Source of the DNA: Lachnospiraceae bacterium | GTDB taxonomy: Bacteria > Bacillota > Clostridia > Lachnospirales > Lachnospiraceae | Direction: 5' to 3' | Length of the DNA stretch: 6,636 bases | Assembly (NCBI GenBank): GCA_022798035.1 | Contig: JAAWLS010000139.1 | Span: 1-6,636 of the forward strand | Shown here: piece after piece, positions 1 to 6,513 of the stretch | Layout of the letters: each line of letters begins with the position of its first letter | How positions within the stretch are numbered: position 1 is the stretch's first letter | The notes under the pieces: generated by a model | What the model was told of the DNA's origin: nothing | Database searches by the model: none | Seen by the model: the letters and a program-made list of their open reading frames with translations, nothing else | Made by a program: the position numbers and the translations under genes

Positions 1-5
1 TTTTC

Positions 6-35
6 TTGGATTTTCAATTTTATTCATGATATAAT
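6..35 (+). promoter_or_regulatory. Extended -10 promoter for the hemerythrin-galM-MATE cluster
   Basis: A perfect -10 box TATAAT lies at 30-35 and is preceded by TG at 27-28, giving the TGnTATAAT extended -10 form. A weak -35 candidate, TTGGAT, sits at 6-11 with an 18-nt spacer. Transcription would begin near position 42, leaving a leader of about 56 nt before the hemerythrin start. The region is AT-rich, as expected for a sigma-A type promoter. This is a sequence-pattern call; the -35 is poor, so the extended -10 would carry most of the strength. Confidence 0.7.
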
Positions 36-42
36 ATAAAAA

Positions 43-68
43 TGTACGCGAAGGCAATAAAACGTACA
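43..68. repeat. Short inverted repeat in the leader, TGTACG...CGTACA
   Basis: TGTACG at 43-48 is the exact reverse complement of CGTACA at 63-68, with a 14-nt loop. It begins almost at the predicted transcription start, so it could form a small hairpin at the mRNA 5' end or be an operator for an unidentified regulator. Only six base pairs match, so chance is a real possibility. Confidence 0.35.
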
Positions 69-83
69 AAAGTATGAAGTTAG

Positions 84-94
84 AAAGGAGAGGG
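84..94 (+). promoter_or_regulatory. Ribosome binding site that sets the hemerythrin start at 98
   Basis: The purine run AAAGGAGAGGG contains AGGAG at 86-90, seven bases before ATG at 98. The upstream in-frame ATG at 74 has no comparable site, and starting there would translate through this Shine-Dalgarno sequence, so 98 is preferred. Confidence 0.85.
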
Positions 95-97
95 AAC

Positions 98-925
98 ATG
101 TATCAGTTTACAGATGATTGTCTGACAGGAATTGCACAGATTGATAATGAGCATAGAAAATTATTTGAGTTAATTAATAAGACCATGGATTTATTACATA
201 ATGAAGTGCTTCAGGATAAATACCATCAAGTGAGGGAGGTATTAGAAGAGCTGAAAGATTATGCGGATATCCATTTTGCCAATGAGGAAGCATACATGGC
301 GGCAATTAACGACCCGGAACTTATCATCCAGCAGAAACAGCACATGGCATTCCGGGAGAAAATAGATATATTGGATATCTCTAATATTGACGAGCTGGAA
401 GAACAGCATGGAACGTTAGAGGAGCTGCTGCAATATTTGGTGCGGTGGCTGTACCAGCATATTTTGAGCAGCGACATTTTGATTGGAAAAATGCCTCCGG
501 CAGAGGAATGGCGGGCAAAGGAGAATCCCTGTGTATTTACGGAAGAATATGTAACAGGAATTCCTTTGATTGACGGAGAACATGAGACTTTGTTTGAGAT
601 TATCGGTGAGGCAAATGCTCTGGTAAAGGCGGAACTTCTTCATGATAAGTACGATGAAATCGTGGGAATTATAGATAAACTGAAAGATTACACCAACGAG
701 CATTTTCGTGATGAAGAAGAATATATGGAAGGCATCAATTATCCTGGACTGGAAGCGCAGAAAATGGCGCATCAGGCTTTTGTGACGAAACTTGCGGAAA
801 TTAGTCTGGAGCAGCTGGATGAGAATCAACAGGAATATTTAGAAGAATTGATGGAATTTCTGTTTGGATGGCTGTCGAACCATATTTTGAAATCAGACAA
901 ATTAATTGCAGAAGTGGAAGGGTAA
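98..925 (+). CDS. Tandem two-domain bacteriohemerythrin
   Basis: This 275-residue soluble protein holds two hemerythrin four-helix bundles in a row, joined by a linker around residues 128-148. Hemerythrins bind a non-heme di-iron centre that reacts with O2; bacterial ones are linked to oxygen sensing, storage or iron handling. Domain 1 shows H19 (IDNEH), H59 and E63 (HFANE), H82, H121 and D126 (HILSSD). Domain 2 shows H162, H202, E206, H225, H262 and D267 at matching spacing, offset by 143 residues and then 141. The seventh usual ligand, the first His of the HxxxH pair, is Gln in both domains (Q78 and Q221). No signal peptide, membrane segment or signalling domain is seen. Typical single-domain bacteriohemerythrins are about 130-150 residues, so this is an internal duplication. 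It is first in a cluster with galM, which starts 13 nt downstream. The family call is firm; the physiological role is not known from sequence. Confidence 0.93.
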   Translation: MYQFTDDCLTGIAQIDNEHRKLFELINKTMDLLHNEVLQDKYHQVREVLEELKDYADIHFANEEAYMAAINDPELIIQQKQHMAFREKIDILDISNIDELEEQHGTLEELLQYLVRWLYQHILSSDILIGKMPPAEEWRAKENPCVFTEEYVTGIPLIDGEHETLFEIIGEANALVKAELLHDKYDEIVGIIDKLKDYTNEHFRDEEEYMEGINYPGLEAQKMAHQAFVTKLAEISLEQLDENQQEYLEELMEFLFGWLSNHILKSDKLIAEVEG

Positions 926-930
926 GGAGG
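924..930 (+). promoter_or_regulatory. Ribosome binding site that sets the galM start at 939
   Basis: AAGGAGG lies eight bases before ATG at 939 and overlaps the last two bases of the hemerythrin stop codon (TAA, 923-925), a layout that favours translational coupling. An in-frame TTG at 906 would extend the protein by 11 residues inside the hemerythrin gene but lacks such a site. Confidence 0.87.
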
Positions 931-938
931 CGGAACAG

Positions 939-1982
939 ATGGAAAAGATATTTTTTGGAAAGAACCGAAACGGGGAAGAGACATGGCTGTACACATTGAA
1001 AAATAAAAATGGGACAGTGATAAAAGTATCAGACCATGGAGCAACGCTGGTGTCCCTTCTTGTGCCGGACAGAGAGGGCAGTATGAAAGATGTGGTTCTG
1101 GGTTATGACGAGGCTTCGGAATATGAAAATCATACCTGCTATTTTGGCGCAACTGTGGGAAGAAACGGGAACCGCATTGAAAAAGCCCAGATGGTAATAG
1201 ATGGAGTATTGTGGAAGATTCCGGCAAATGAAGACGGAAACAGCCTTCACAGCGGTCCCAATGGGTTTGAGGGAGTATTGTGGAAAGTAAAAGGCCATAC
1301 AGAGAACAGTATCACCTTTGCTCACTTGAGCACAGAGGAAGAACAGGGATTTCCGGGGAATCTGGAAGTGGAAGTCACCTATACACTGACTGAGGAGAAC
1401 GCAGTGGAAATTGCTTATCAGGGCAGGGCAGATAAGACTACGGTTATGAATTTTACGAATCATTCGTATTTTAATCTGGGCGGACACGAGAGCGGTAAAG
1501 TGGTGAACCAGAAACTGCAGATTTTCGCAGACAGTTATAATCCCATGAGGGAGGGTTCCATTCCAACAGGAGAGATTGCAGCAGTGGAAGGAACGCCTAT
1601 GGATTTCAGGGAGATGAAGCCAATCGGACAGGAGATAGAGGCAGATTTTGAACAGTTAAAACTGGCGGGAGGTTACGACCACAATTATGTGCTCAGTTCT
1701 AAAGCCGGGGAAATGAAGGAGATGGCAAGGGCTTACTGTGAAGAGACGGGAATTGCCATGGAAGCCTTTACGGAGTGCTGCGGCGTACAGTTCTATGCAG
1801 GTAATTTTATTGGAAATCAAGTGGGAAAAGGAGGAGCATCTTACTGCGACAGATGCGGATTCTGCCTGGAGTCGCAATTTTATCCCAATGCTGTAAATGA
1901 AAAACATTTTCCATCCCCTCTTGTGAAGGCAGGAGAGACATTTACCACTAAGACTATCTATCGTTTTTCTGTCAGAGAATAG
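939..1982 (+). CDS. galM: Aldose 1-epimerase (galactose mutarotase)
   Basis: This 347-residue cytoplasmic enzyme, the usual length for GalM, interconverts alpha and beta anomers of aldohexoses such as galactose and glucose, feeding the Leloir pathway. Family landmarks appear in order: GRNGNRI at 74-80 with sugar-binding R79, LHSGPNGFEG at 103-112 with H104, TNHSYFNL at 173-180 with catalytic acid H175, GGYDHNYVL at 244-252 with D247, and LESQFYPNAVN at 310-320 with catalytic base E311, then FPSPLVKAGE. All expected catalytic residues are present, so the enzyme should be active. Two details are odd: the common PDA after the catalytic Glu reads PNA here, and five cysteines (C280, C281, C303, C306, C309) cluster just before E311. 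No other galactose genes are in the window; instead it lies between a hemerythrin gene and a MATE exporter gene that starts 11 nt downstream, so its sugar substrate cannot be inferred from context. Confidence 0.95.
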   Translation: MEKIFFGKNRNGEETWLYTLKNKNGTVIKVSDHGATLVSLLVPDREGSMKDVVLGYDEASEYENHTCYFGATVGRNGNRIEKAQMVIDGVLWKIPANEDGNSLHSGPNGFEGVLWKVKGHTENSITFAHLSTEEEQGFPGNLEVEVTYTLTEENAVEIAYQGRADKTTVMNFTNHSYFNLGGHESGKVVNQKLQIFADSYNPMREGSIPTGEIAAVEGTPMDFREMKPIGQEIEADFEQLKLAGGYDHNYVLSSKAGEMKEMARAYCEETGIAMEAFTECCGVQFYAGNFIGNQVGKGGASYCDRCGFCLESQFYPNAVNEKHFPSPLVKAGETFTTKTIYRFSVRE

Positions 1983-1993
1983 AGGAATGATTT

Positions 1994-3340
1994 ATGGAAA
2001 ACAAATTATCGGATGATTTTACCCAGGGAAGCATTGCTGGGAAATTGATAAAATTTATGGTGCCTATTTTGGGGGCGTTGATTTTACAGGCAATGTACGG
2101 TGCAGTGGATTTGCTGGTGGTGGGCCAGTTCGGCACCAGTGCGGGAATCTCTGCAGTGTCCACCGGAAGCAATATGATTAATCTGGTTACGTTTATCATC
2201 GCTGGTCTGACGATGGGAGTGACAGTGTTAATCAGCCGATATCTGGGAGAGCGGACACCGGAGAAAATAGGAAAAGTCATTGGCGGGGCAGTTGCTTTCT
2301 TTCTTTTGCTGGCGGTTGTCTTGATGGTGCTCCTGCTGATATTTGCTCCGGTTTTTTCCGGCTGGCTGAATGCGCCCAGAGAGGCTTATGATTTGACGGT
2401 TGTCTATGTGCGTATCTGTGGCGCGGGGCTGGTATTTGTGGTGGCCTACAATGTCATCAGCGGAATTTTCCGGGGGCTTGGAAACTCAAAGCTGCCTCTG
2501 ATTTTTGTGGCCATTGCCTGTGGAGTAAATATTGCGGGAGATTTGCTGTTTGTGGCGGTACTGCACATGAACGTGGCAGGCGCGGCTCTCGCTACGATTT
2601 TGGCGCAGTTTGTCAGCGTGGCGATATCTCTGGTTATCATCCGCAGACAGCCGCTTCCATTTTCAGTGACATGGAGAGATATTGGATTTAATCCGGAGAT
2701 TAAATATTTTCTGAAATTAGGATTTCCAATTGCATTGCAGGATTTGCTGGTGAATATTTCGTTTTTGATTTTGTGCGCGATTGTAAATGGAATCAGTCTG
2801 GAGGCTTCCTCTGGCTATGGAATTGCCCAGAAGGTTACGGCATTTGTCATGTTGATTCCGTCCTCGCTGATGCAGTCCATGTCGTCTTTTGTGGCTCAGA
2901 ATGTAGGTGCGGGAAAGGAAGAGCGCGCGAAAAAAGCTATGGTGACAGGCATGGTGATTGGCGCATGTATCGGAGTGTTTATTTTTGCCCTGACCTTCTT
3001 CCGGGGCGACGTGCCGGCCGCACTGTTTACCTCTGACCCCGGCTATGCAGCCAGAGCGGCGGAATATTTGAAAGGATTCAGTCCGGAAGCCATTTTGACG
3101 TGTCTGGTGTTCAGCTATATCGGTTATTTTAACGGTCATGGAAAGACGATGCCGGTAATGATTCAGGGGATTACATCCTCCTTTTTGATGAGAGTTCCGC
3201 TGTCTTATTTGTTCAGTATTCAGCCAGGGGCAAACCTGGTGACAATCGGCCTGGCGGTGCCGATTACTTCAATATACGGAATACTTTTCTTCACGGTGTG
3301 TTATCTTGTATTCCAGAGAAAACGAAAGCAGTCAGTATAG
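1994..3340 (+). CDS. MATE-family multidrug/metabolite efflux transporter
   Basis: This 448-residue integral membrane protein has the length and roughly twelve hydrophobic segments of a MATE exporter, which moves cationic drugs or metabolites out in exchange for Na+ or H+. Visible landmarks are VDLLVVGQFG at 38-47 in helix 1, whose D39 matches the conserved acidic residue involved in ion coupling; ISRYLGE at 80-86; GIFRGLGNSKLP at 157-168; the second-half repeat AQNVGAGKEERAKKA at 301-315; FNGHGKTMP at 380-388; and RVPLSYLF at 400-407. The two halves mirror each other, as in the family. The C-terminus is short and basic (RKRK). ATG at 1994 follows AGAGGA at 1981-1986 by seven bases, and the gene is 11 nt after galM, so co-transcription is likely. 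Substrate cannot be predicted; drug resistance should not be assumed from the family name. Confidence 0.93.
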   Translation: MENKLSDDFTQGSIAGKLIKFMVPILGALILQAMYGAVDLLVVGQFGTSAGISAVSTGSNMINLVTFIIAGLTMGVTVLISRYLGERTPEKIGKVIGGAVAFFLLLAVVLMVLLLIFAPVFSGWLNAPREAYDLTVVYVRICGAGLVFVVAYNVISGIFRGLGNSKLPLIFVAIACGVNIAGDLLFVAVLHMNVAGAALATILAQFVSVAISLVIIRRQPLPFSVTWRDIGFNPEIKYFLKLGFPIALQDLLVNISFLILCAIVNGISLEASSGYGIAQKVTAFVMLIPSSLMQSMSSFVAQNVGAGKEERAKKAMVTGMVIGACIGVFIFALTFFRGDVPAALFTSDPGYAARAAEYLKGFSPEAILTCLVFSYIGYFNGHGKTMPVMIQGITSSFLMRVPLSYLFSIQPGANLVTIGLAVPITSIYGILFFTVCYLVFQRKRKQSV

Positions 3341-3347
3341 TGAAATA

Positions 3348-3386
3348 ATTCAGGCACAGTACGCTTTAAGCGTACTGTGCCTGAAT
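3348..3386. terminator. Bidirectional hairpin terminator between convergent genes
   Basis: A perfect 17-bp stem (arms 3348-3364 and 3370-3386) closes a five-base TTTAA loop. It lies in the 70-nt gap between the MATE stop at 3340 and the stop of the opposing CoA-transferase at 3411, where it can serve both strands. There is no strong T-run on either side: ATTG follows on the + strand and TATTTCACT on the - strand, so it is not a textbook intrinsic terminator. Stem length and position still make termination or mRNA 3'-end protection the best reading. Confidence 0.75.
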
Positions 3387-3410
3387 ATTGTAAAAGAGTA
3401 AAAAATATCT

Positions 3411-4751
3411 TTATTTATTGCTTCTTCTCCAGATATGCATTTTTTCTGCCTCTTTAATCAGTTCATCTCGGAAATCAGGATGAGCTACGGAGATAATTGC
3501 CTCGCATCTCTGCCATGCAGATAATCCTTTTAAGTTTACTTTTCCATATTCTGTCACCACATAATGAACATTTGCTCTTGTGTCTGTGACAATGGAGCCT
3601 GGATGAAGGGTGGGCAGGATTCTGGATTTTAACTCTCCGTCCTTGGTCTTGAAGGTGGAGGAGCAGCAGATAAAGCTTTTGCCGCCGTTAGATAAATAAG
3701 CGCCAAGTACGAAGTCAAGCTGTCCGCCGGCTCCGCTGATATGTTTGATTCCAGAGGATTCAGAACTTACTTGTCCGAATAAGTCAATATCCACAGCATT
3801 GTTGATGGACATAAAGTTGTCCAGAGCTGAGATAGAGCGGATATCATTGGTGTAGCTTACCGGAGCGCTTAATAATTCTGGGTTGTCGTCCAGATAGTCG
3901 TACATTTTCTTTGTTCCGGCGCCGAAGGCATAAGCTTGACGGAAACGGTCAATATTCTTCTTGGAGCCGTTGATTTTGCCGGATTTTGCAATATCCACAA
4001 AAGCATCCACGTACATTTCTGTATGTACACCCAAGTCTTTTAAATCAGATTCAGCAATCAGAGAACCAACTGCATTGGGCATACCGCCGATGCCAAGCTG
4101 CAGGCATGCGCCGTTTGGAATTTCTTCTACAATCAGCTCAGCCACTGCTTTGTCCACATCTGTGGCAGGTCCGCCGACACCCAGTTCTCCGATAGGAGGA
4201 TTCTCTCCCTCTACGATAAAGTCCACGTCAGAAATGTGAACACTGTTTTCAAATCCGCCCAGACAGCGGGGCATGTTTTCATTGACTTCCACGATAATCT
4301 TTGCTGATTTTTCACAGACAGCAGCCATATGAGAAGCATTGGGACCAAAGTTAAAGAAACCATGCTTATCCATAGGTGATACCTGGAACATAGCCACATT
4401 GTTGGGAACGATGGACTCTCTGTAATAGCGGGGCAGTTCAGAATAACGGATGGAAGAATAGTAAGCACATCCCCGGTTGATAAGTTTGCGTTCAATTCCG
4501 GACATATGCCAGGAATTCCAGGTGAAATGCTCCCCAGCGTCTTCACGCTCAAAAATTGCCAGCGGTTTTAAGAGAATACCGCCGCGAAGGTTAATGTCCT
4601 CTAATTCGTCGGTGCGCTCTGCCAGTGCCCGGTCTAACAAATCCGGAGTGCCGTTGCACCATCCGTAATCTACCCAGTCGCCGGATTTTACGACTTTTAC
4701 AGCCTCTTCTGCCGTAACTAGTTTCTGCTGATATTCCTGTGCGTAATCCAT
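3411..4751 (-). CDS. but: Butyryl-CoA:acetate CoA-transferase
   Basis: This 446-residue cytoplasmic enzyme belongs to the acetyl-CoA hydrolase/transferase family. It passes CoA from butyryl-CoA to acetate, releasing butyrate and acetyl-CoA, the last step of butyrate formation in many gut Firmicutes. The N-terminal half carries [12 protein letters not shown] (24-35), [17 protein letters not shown] (69-85) and [12 protein letters not shown] (126-137). The C-terminal half carries [10 protein letters not shown] (220-229), [11 protein letters not shown] (241-251) with E245 as the expected Glu that forms the glutamyl-CoA intermediate, [13 protein letters not shown] (340-352) and AHPDFRDEL (423-431). 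Length and motifs match, from memory, Roseburia-type But proteins more closely than 4-hydroxybutyrate CoA-transferases, but the two subfamilies are related and propionyl-CoA use is also possible. ATG at 4751 is preceded by GGGAGG (4760-4765) with eight bases between. It appears to be transcribed alone from its own promoter, convergent with the MATE gene and divergent from the chemoreceptor; a Rex-like operator suggests redox control. Confidence 0.92.
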   Translation of the reverse strand: MDYAQEYQQKLVTAEEAVKVVKSGDWVDYGWCNGTPDLLDRALAERTDELEDINLRGGILLKPLAIFEREDAGEHFTWNSWHMSGIERKLINRGCAYYSSIRYSELPRYYRESIVPNNVAMFQVSPMDKHGFFNFGPNASHMAAVCEKSAKIIVEVNENMPRCLGGFENSVHISDVDFIVEGENPPIGELGVGGPATDVDKAVAELIVEEIPNGACLQLGIGGMPNAVGSLIAESDLKDLGVHTEMYVDAFVDIAKSGKINGSKKNIDRFRQAYAFGAGTKKMYDYLDDNPELLSAPVSYTNDIRSISALDNFMSINNAVDIDLFGQVSSESSGIKHISGAGGQLDFVLGAYLSNGGKSFICCSSTFKTKDGELKSRILPTLHPGSIVTDTRANVHYVVTEYGKVNLKGLSAWQRCEAIISVAHPDFRDELIKEAEKMHIWRRSNK

Positions 4752-4781
4752 GGTTAAAACCTCCCTGAGATTAAATTTTAA

Positions 4782-4799
4782 TTGTTAAATATGTAACAC
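4782..4799. promoter_or_regulatory. Candidate Rex operator over the but transcription start
   Basis: TTGTTAAATATGTAACAC matches 12 of the 14 defined positions of the clostridial Rex consensus TTGTTAAnnnnTTAACAA and contains perfect TGTTA/TAACA arms separated by six bases. It lies between the but -10 box (4806-4811) and the but ribosome site, covering the expected start near 4799, a position where a repressor would block transcription. Rex is an NADH-responsive repressor known to control fermentation and butyrate genes in clostridia. No rex gene lies in this window, so the assignment is by motif and context. Confidence 0.62.
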
Positions 4800-4805
4800 A
4801 CTTTC

Positions 4806-4834
4806 ATACTAGCATTTTTCCAGGCATGGGTCAA
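4806..4834 (-). promoter_or_regulatory. Promoter for the CoA-transferase gene
   Basis: Read on the - strand, TTGACC (4829-4834) matches the -35 consensus at five of six positions, followed by a 17-nt spacer and TAGTAT (4806-4811) as -10. The spacer ends in TGC, giving an extended -10 TG. The predicted start is close to 4799, with a leader of about 48 nt. The optimal spacing and extended -10 suggest a strong promoter, fitting an abundant fermentation enzyme. Confidence 0.75.
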
Positions 4835-4864
4835 TAAGAGAGGGAAAAACAAAACTAAAAATTG

Positions 4865-4894
4865 TTGCGTATTTGTTTATTTCTGTATTATAAT
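4865..4894 (+). promoter_or_regulatory. Promoter for the chemoreceptor gene
   Basis: A perfect TATAAT -10 box lies at 4889-4894. The best -35 candidate, TTGCGT at 4865-4870, matches three of six positions with an 18-nt spacer; an A-rich stretch at 4845-4861 just upstream could act as an UP element. The start would be near 4901, about 32 nt before the chosen start codon. It faces away from the but promoter, so the two genes have separate divergent promoters. Confidence 0.6.
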
Positions 4895-4917
4895 TAAGAA
4901 GAAATTTCTCAGATTTG

Positions 4918-4924
4918 AAGGAGG
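4918..4924 (+). promoter_or_regulatory. Ribosome binding site that sets the chemoreceptor start at 4933
   Basis: AAGGAGG lies eight bases before ATG at 4933. The longer in-frame start, TTG at 4915, directly abuts this sequence, so it would place the ribosome site inside the coding region and has no site of its own. Confidence 0.88.
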
Positions 4925-4932
4925 AAGAGGGA

Positions 4933-6426
4933 ATGGAAGCGGCAGGAAAATTTAAGTATAAGGATAAAGCTGAAAGATACCGTAAAATGAATCGGTTTAA
5001 TCTCATAGTAGTTACCTCTGCTTTATTTATTTTTTTGGCATTTATATGGATGGAAATGGTAATGGGAAGCATAAACACCGTAACGGTGGGAGCAAATACA
5101 GTGGTTATCATTTTGTCAATAATTGCAAATTTCGTAATATATTACAGGGATAAGGCAGGAAATCTTCTGAAGCTGATGATGGCAGTGGAAATTGGGTTTG
5201 AATTTTTGATGATGGCAGCTCAGACGGAAGCGGCATTTATCGACATTACGCTGCTGGGGGTTCTGGCGGTGGTGATTCCCTATTATGACAAAAAATTCTG
5301 CGTGAGACTGGCAATTACATACGCGGCATTGTACACTTTTGAGGAAGTAGTCAGGAGCTTTAAAGGAACTTTGAATCTGGAAGCTAATTCTATCTGTATG
5401 GCGGTGATTGTGTATGCCATTTTTATCATTCTGGCCAGAGTGGGAAGCATTTCTCAGGATTTCAGCGATGATGCCCAGGGCTCTATTGCAGAGCAGAGCG
5501 GGAAGCAGGAGATAATGCTGCAGGATATTATCTCTATTTCCAGAACAGTGAAAGAGGAGTCAGATAAAAGCACGGAGCTGGTAAATGAGCTTGTGGATTC
5601 TACCCAGGCGGTGGCGCGCAGTATGCAGGAGATTTCAGCGGCCACCAACACGACAGCGGAAAATATTACGGAGCAGAATATTATGACCCGCAATATACAG
5701 GAGTCCATAGAAAAGACCAGGGACCATTCCAGGCAGATGGTGGATATTGCCAAAGAGTCGAATGCAAGCATAAAAGAAAATATGAGAATGATGGAGGAAT
5801 TGAAAGAACATTCTGCGCAGATTGCGGCTACCAACGAGCAGGTAACGGATTCCATGGGAAAACTTCAGACCAAAACGAAGGCAGTGGAAGAGATTGCAGG
5901 AATGATTTTAGATATTTCCAGTCAGACGAATCTGCTGGCATTGAATGCTTCCATTGAGAGCGCAAGGGCAGGAGAGGCAGGAAAAGGCTTTGCAGTAGTT
6001 GCAGACCAGATACGCCAGCTGTCAGAGCAGACGAGAGCCTCCACGGAGGATATCACAAAGATTGTCAATGAATTAAATGAAAATGCAGACGAAGTAGTCC
6101 ATTCTGTGGAAAGCTCCGTAGGGGCTACGGTAAATCAAAACAAAATGATTTGCACAGCCGCGGACAGTTTCCTGAAACTGGATTCCAATATTGCGGAGCT
6201 GATTTCAGATATCCAGGAGATTGACCAGAGGATTGAGAACTTATCGGATTCCAATAACAAAATTGTAGAAAATATTTCCCACTTGTCTGCAACAACGGAA
6301 CAGGTAACCGCCAGTGCGGAACATGCAAGTGTTCTGAGCGATAACAATCTGGACTGTGCGGAGCAGACGAAAACGGCGATTCTCACAATAAAAACCACCA
6401 CAGAGGGAATGGAGCAGTACATATAG
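4933..6426 (+). CDS. Methyl-accepting chemotaxis protein with multi-pass membrane N-terminus
   Basis: This 497-residue chemoreceptor should signal through CheA/CheW to the flagellar motor or a related output. Residues 1-21 are short, charged and cytoplasmic. About 22-170 contain five or six hydrophobic segments (roughly 22-43, 52-71, 79-97, 104-118, 122-140, 152-170) with only short loops, so there is no large external ligand-binding domain. No HAMP domain is evident after the last helix; a coiled coil rich in Gln, Glu, Ser and Thr runs from about 185 to the end. The conserved hairpin tip is intact at about 326-372, with [18 protein letters not shown] at 331-348 followed by [17 protein letters not shown] at 350-366. 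The C-terminus ends in EGMEQYI and lacks an NWETF-type CheR tether. The gene diverges from but and is followed after 87 nt by an AIM24-family gene on the same strand. The receptor class is clear; the stimulus is unknown, perhaps a membrane or energy signal. Confidence 0.92.
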   Translation: MEAAGKFKYKDKAERYRKMNRFNLIVVTSALFIFLAFIWMEMVMGSINTVTVGANTVVIILSIIANFVIYYRDKAGNLLKLMMAVEIGFEFLMMAAQTEAAFIDITLLGVLAVVIPYYDKKFCVRLAITYAALYTFEEVVRSFKGTLNLEANSICMAVIVYAIFIILARVGSISQDFSDDAQGSIAEQSGKQEIMLQDIISISRTVKEESDKSTELVNELVDSTQAVARSMQEISAATNTTAENITEQNIMTRNIQESIEKTRDHSRQMVDIAKESNASIKENMRMMEELKEHSAQIAATNEQVTDSMGKLQTKTKAVEEIAGMILDISSQTNLLALNASIESARAGEAGKGFAVVADQIRQLSEQTRASTEDITKIVNELNENADEVVHSVESSVGATVNQNKMICTAADSFLKLDSNIAELISDIQEIDQRIENLSDSNNKIVENISHLSATTEQVTASAEHASVLSDNNLDCAEQTKTAILTIKTTTEGMEQYI

Positions 6427-6513
6427 GAGATAGAAGGAATAGGTTGTTATTTCTTGATTTGAGCAGAGTCGTTCATTGAGAGAAAACAAATATAATGAAA
6501 AGGAGAGAAAGTT

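Noticed and set aside
74..97. Upstream in-frame ATG giving an eight-residue longer hemerythrin
   Set aside because: It would translate through the AAAGGAGAGGG ribosome site, has no site of its own, and the added residues do not belong to the hemerythrin fold.
906..938. TTG start for galM inside the hemerythrin gene
   Set aside because: The AAGGAGG site at 924-930 points to ATG at 939, and the family sequence begins near there.
2773..3036. Alternative-frame 87-codon reading frame within the MATE gene
   Set aside because: It overlaps a well-supported membrane protein in another frame, has no ribosome site and no recognisable domain.
3961..4239. + strand reading frames opposite the CoA-transferase gene
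   Set aside because: They are low-complexity antisense translations of a strongly conserved enzyme, with no ribosome site or known domain.
4788..4806. Possible catabolite-control (cre) site downstream of the but promoter
   Set aside because: TGAAAGTGTGTTAC on the - strand lacks the central CG and other key bases of the cre consensus; the Rex pattern explains the area better.
4915..4932. TTG start for the chemoreceptor
   Set aside because: The codons after it encode the AAGGAGG ribosome site itself; ATG at 4933 has ideal spacing.
6491..6496. Perfect TATAAT as a -10 box for the AIM24-family gene
   Set aside because: Transcription would start near 6503, inside the ribosome site at 6500-6505, and there is no -35 at a usable distance.
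6427..6513. Terminator or small RNA between the chemoreceptor and AIM24-family genes
   Set aside because: I found no hairpin followed by T residues and no promoter-like pair with a sensible start in this 87-nt gap.
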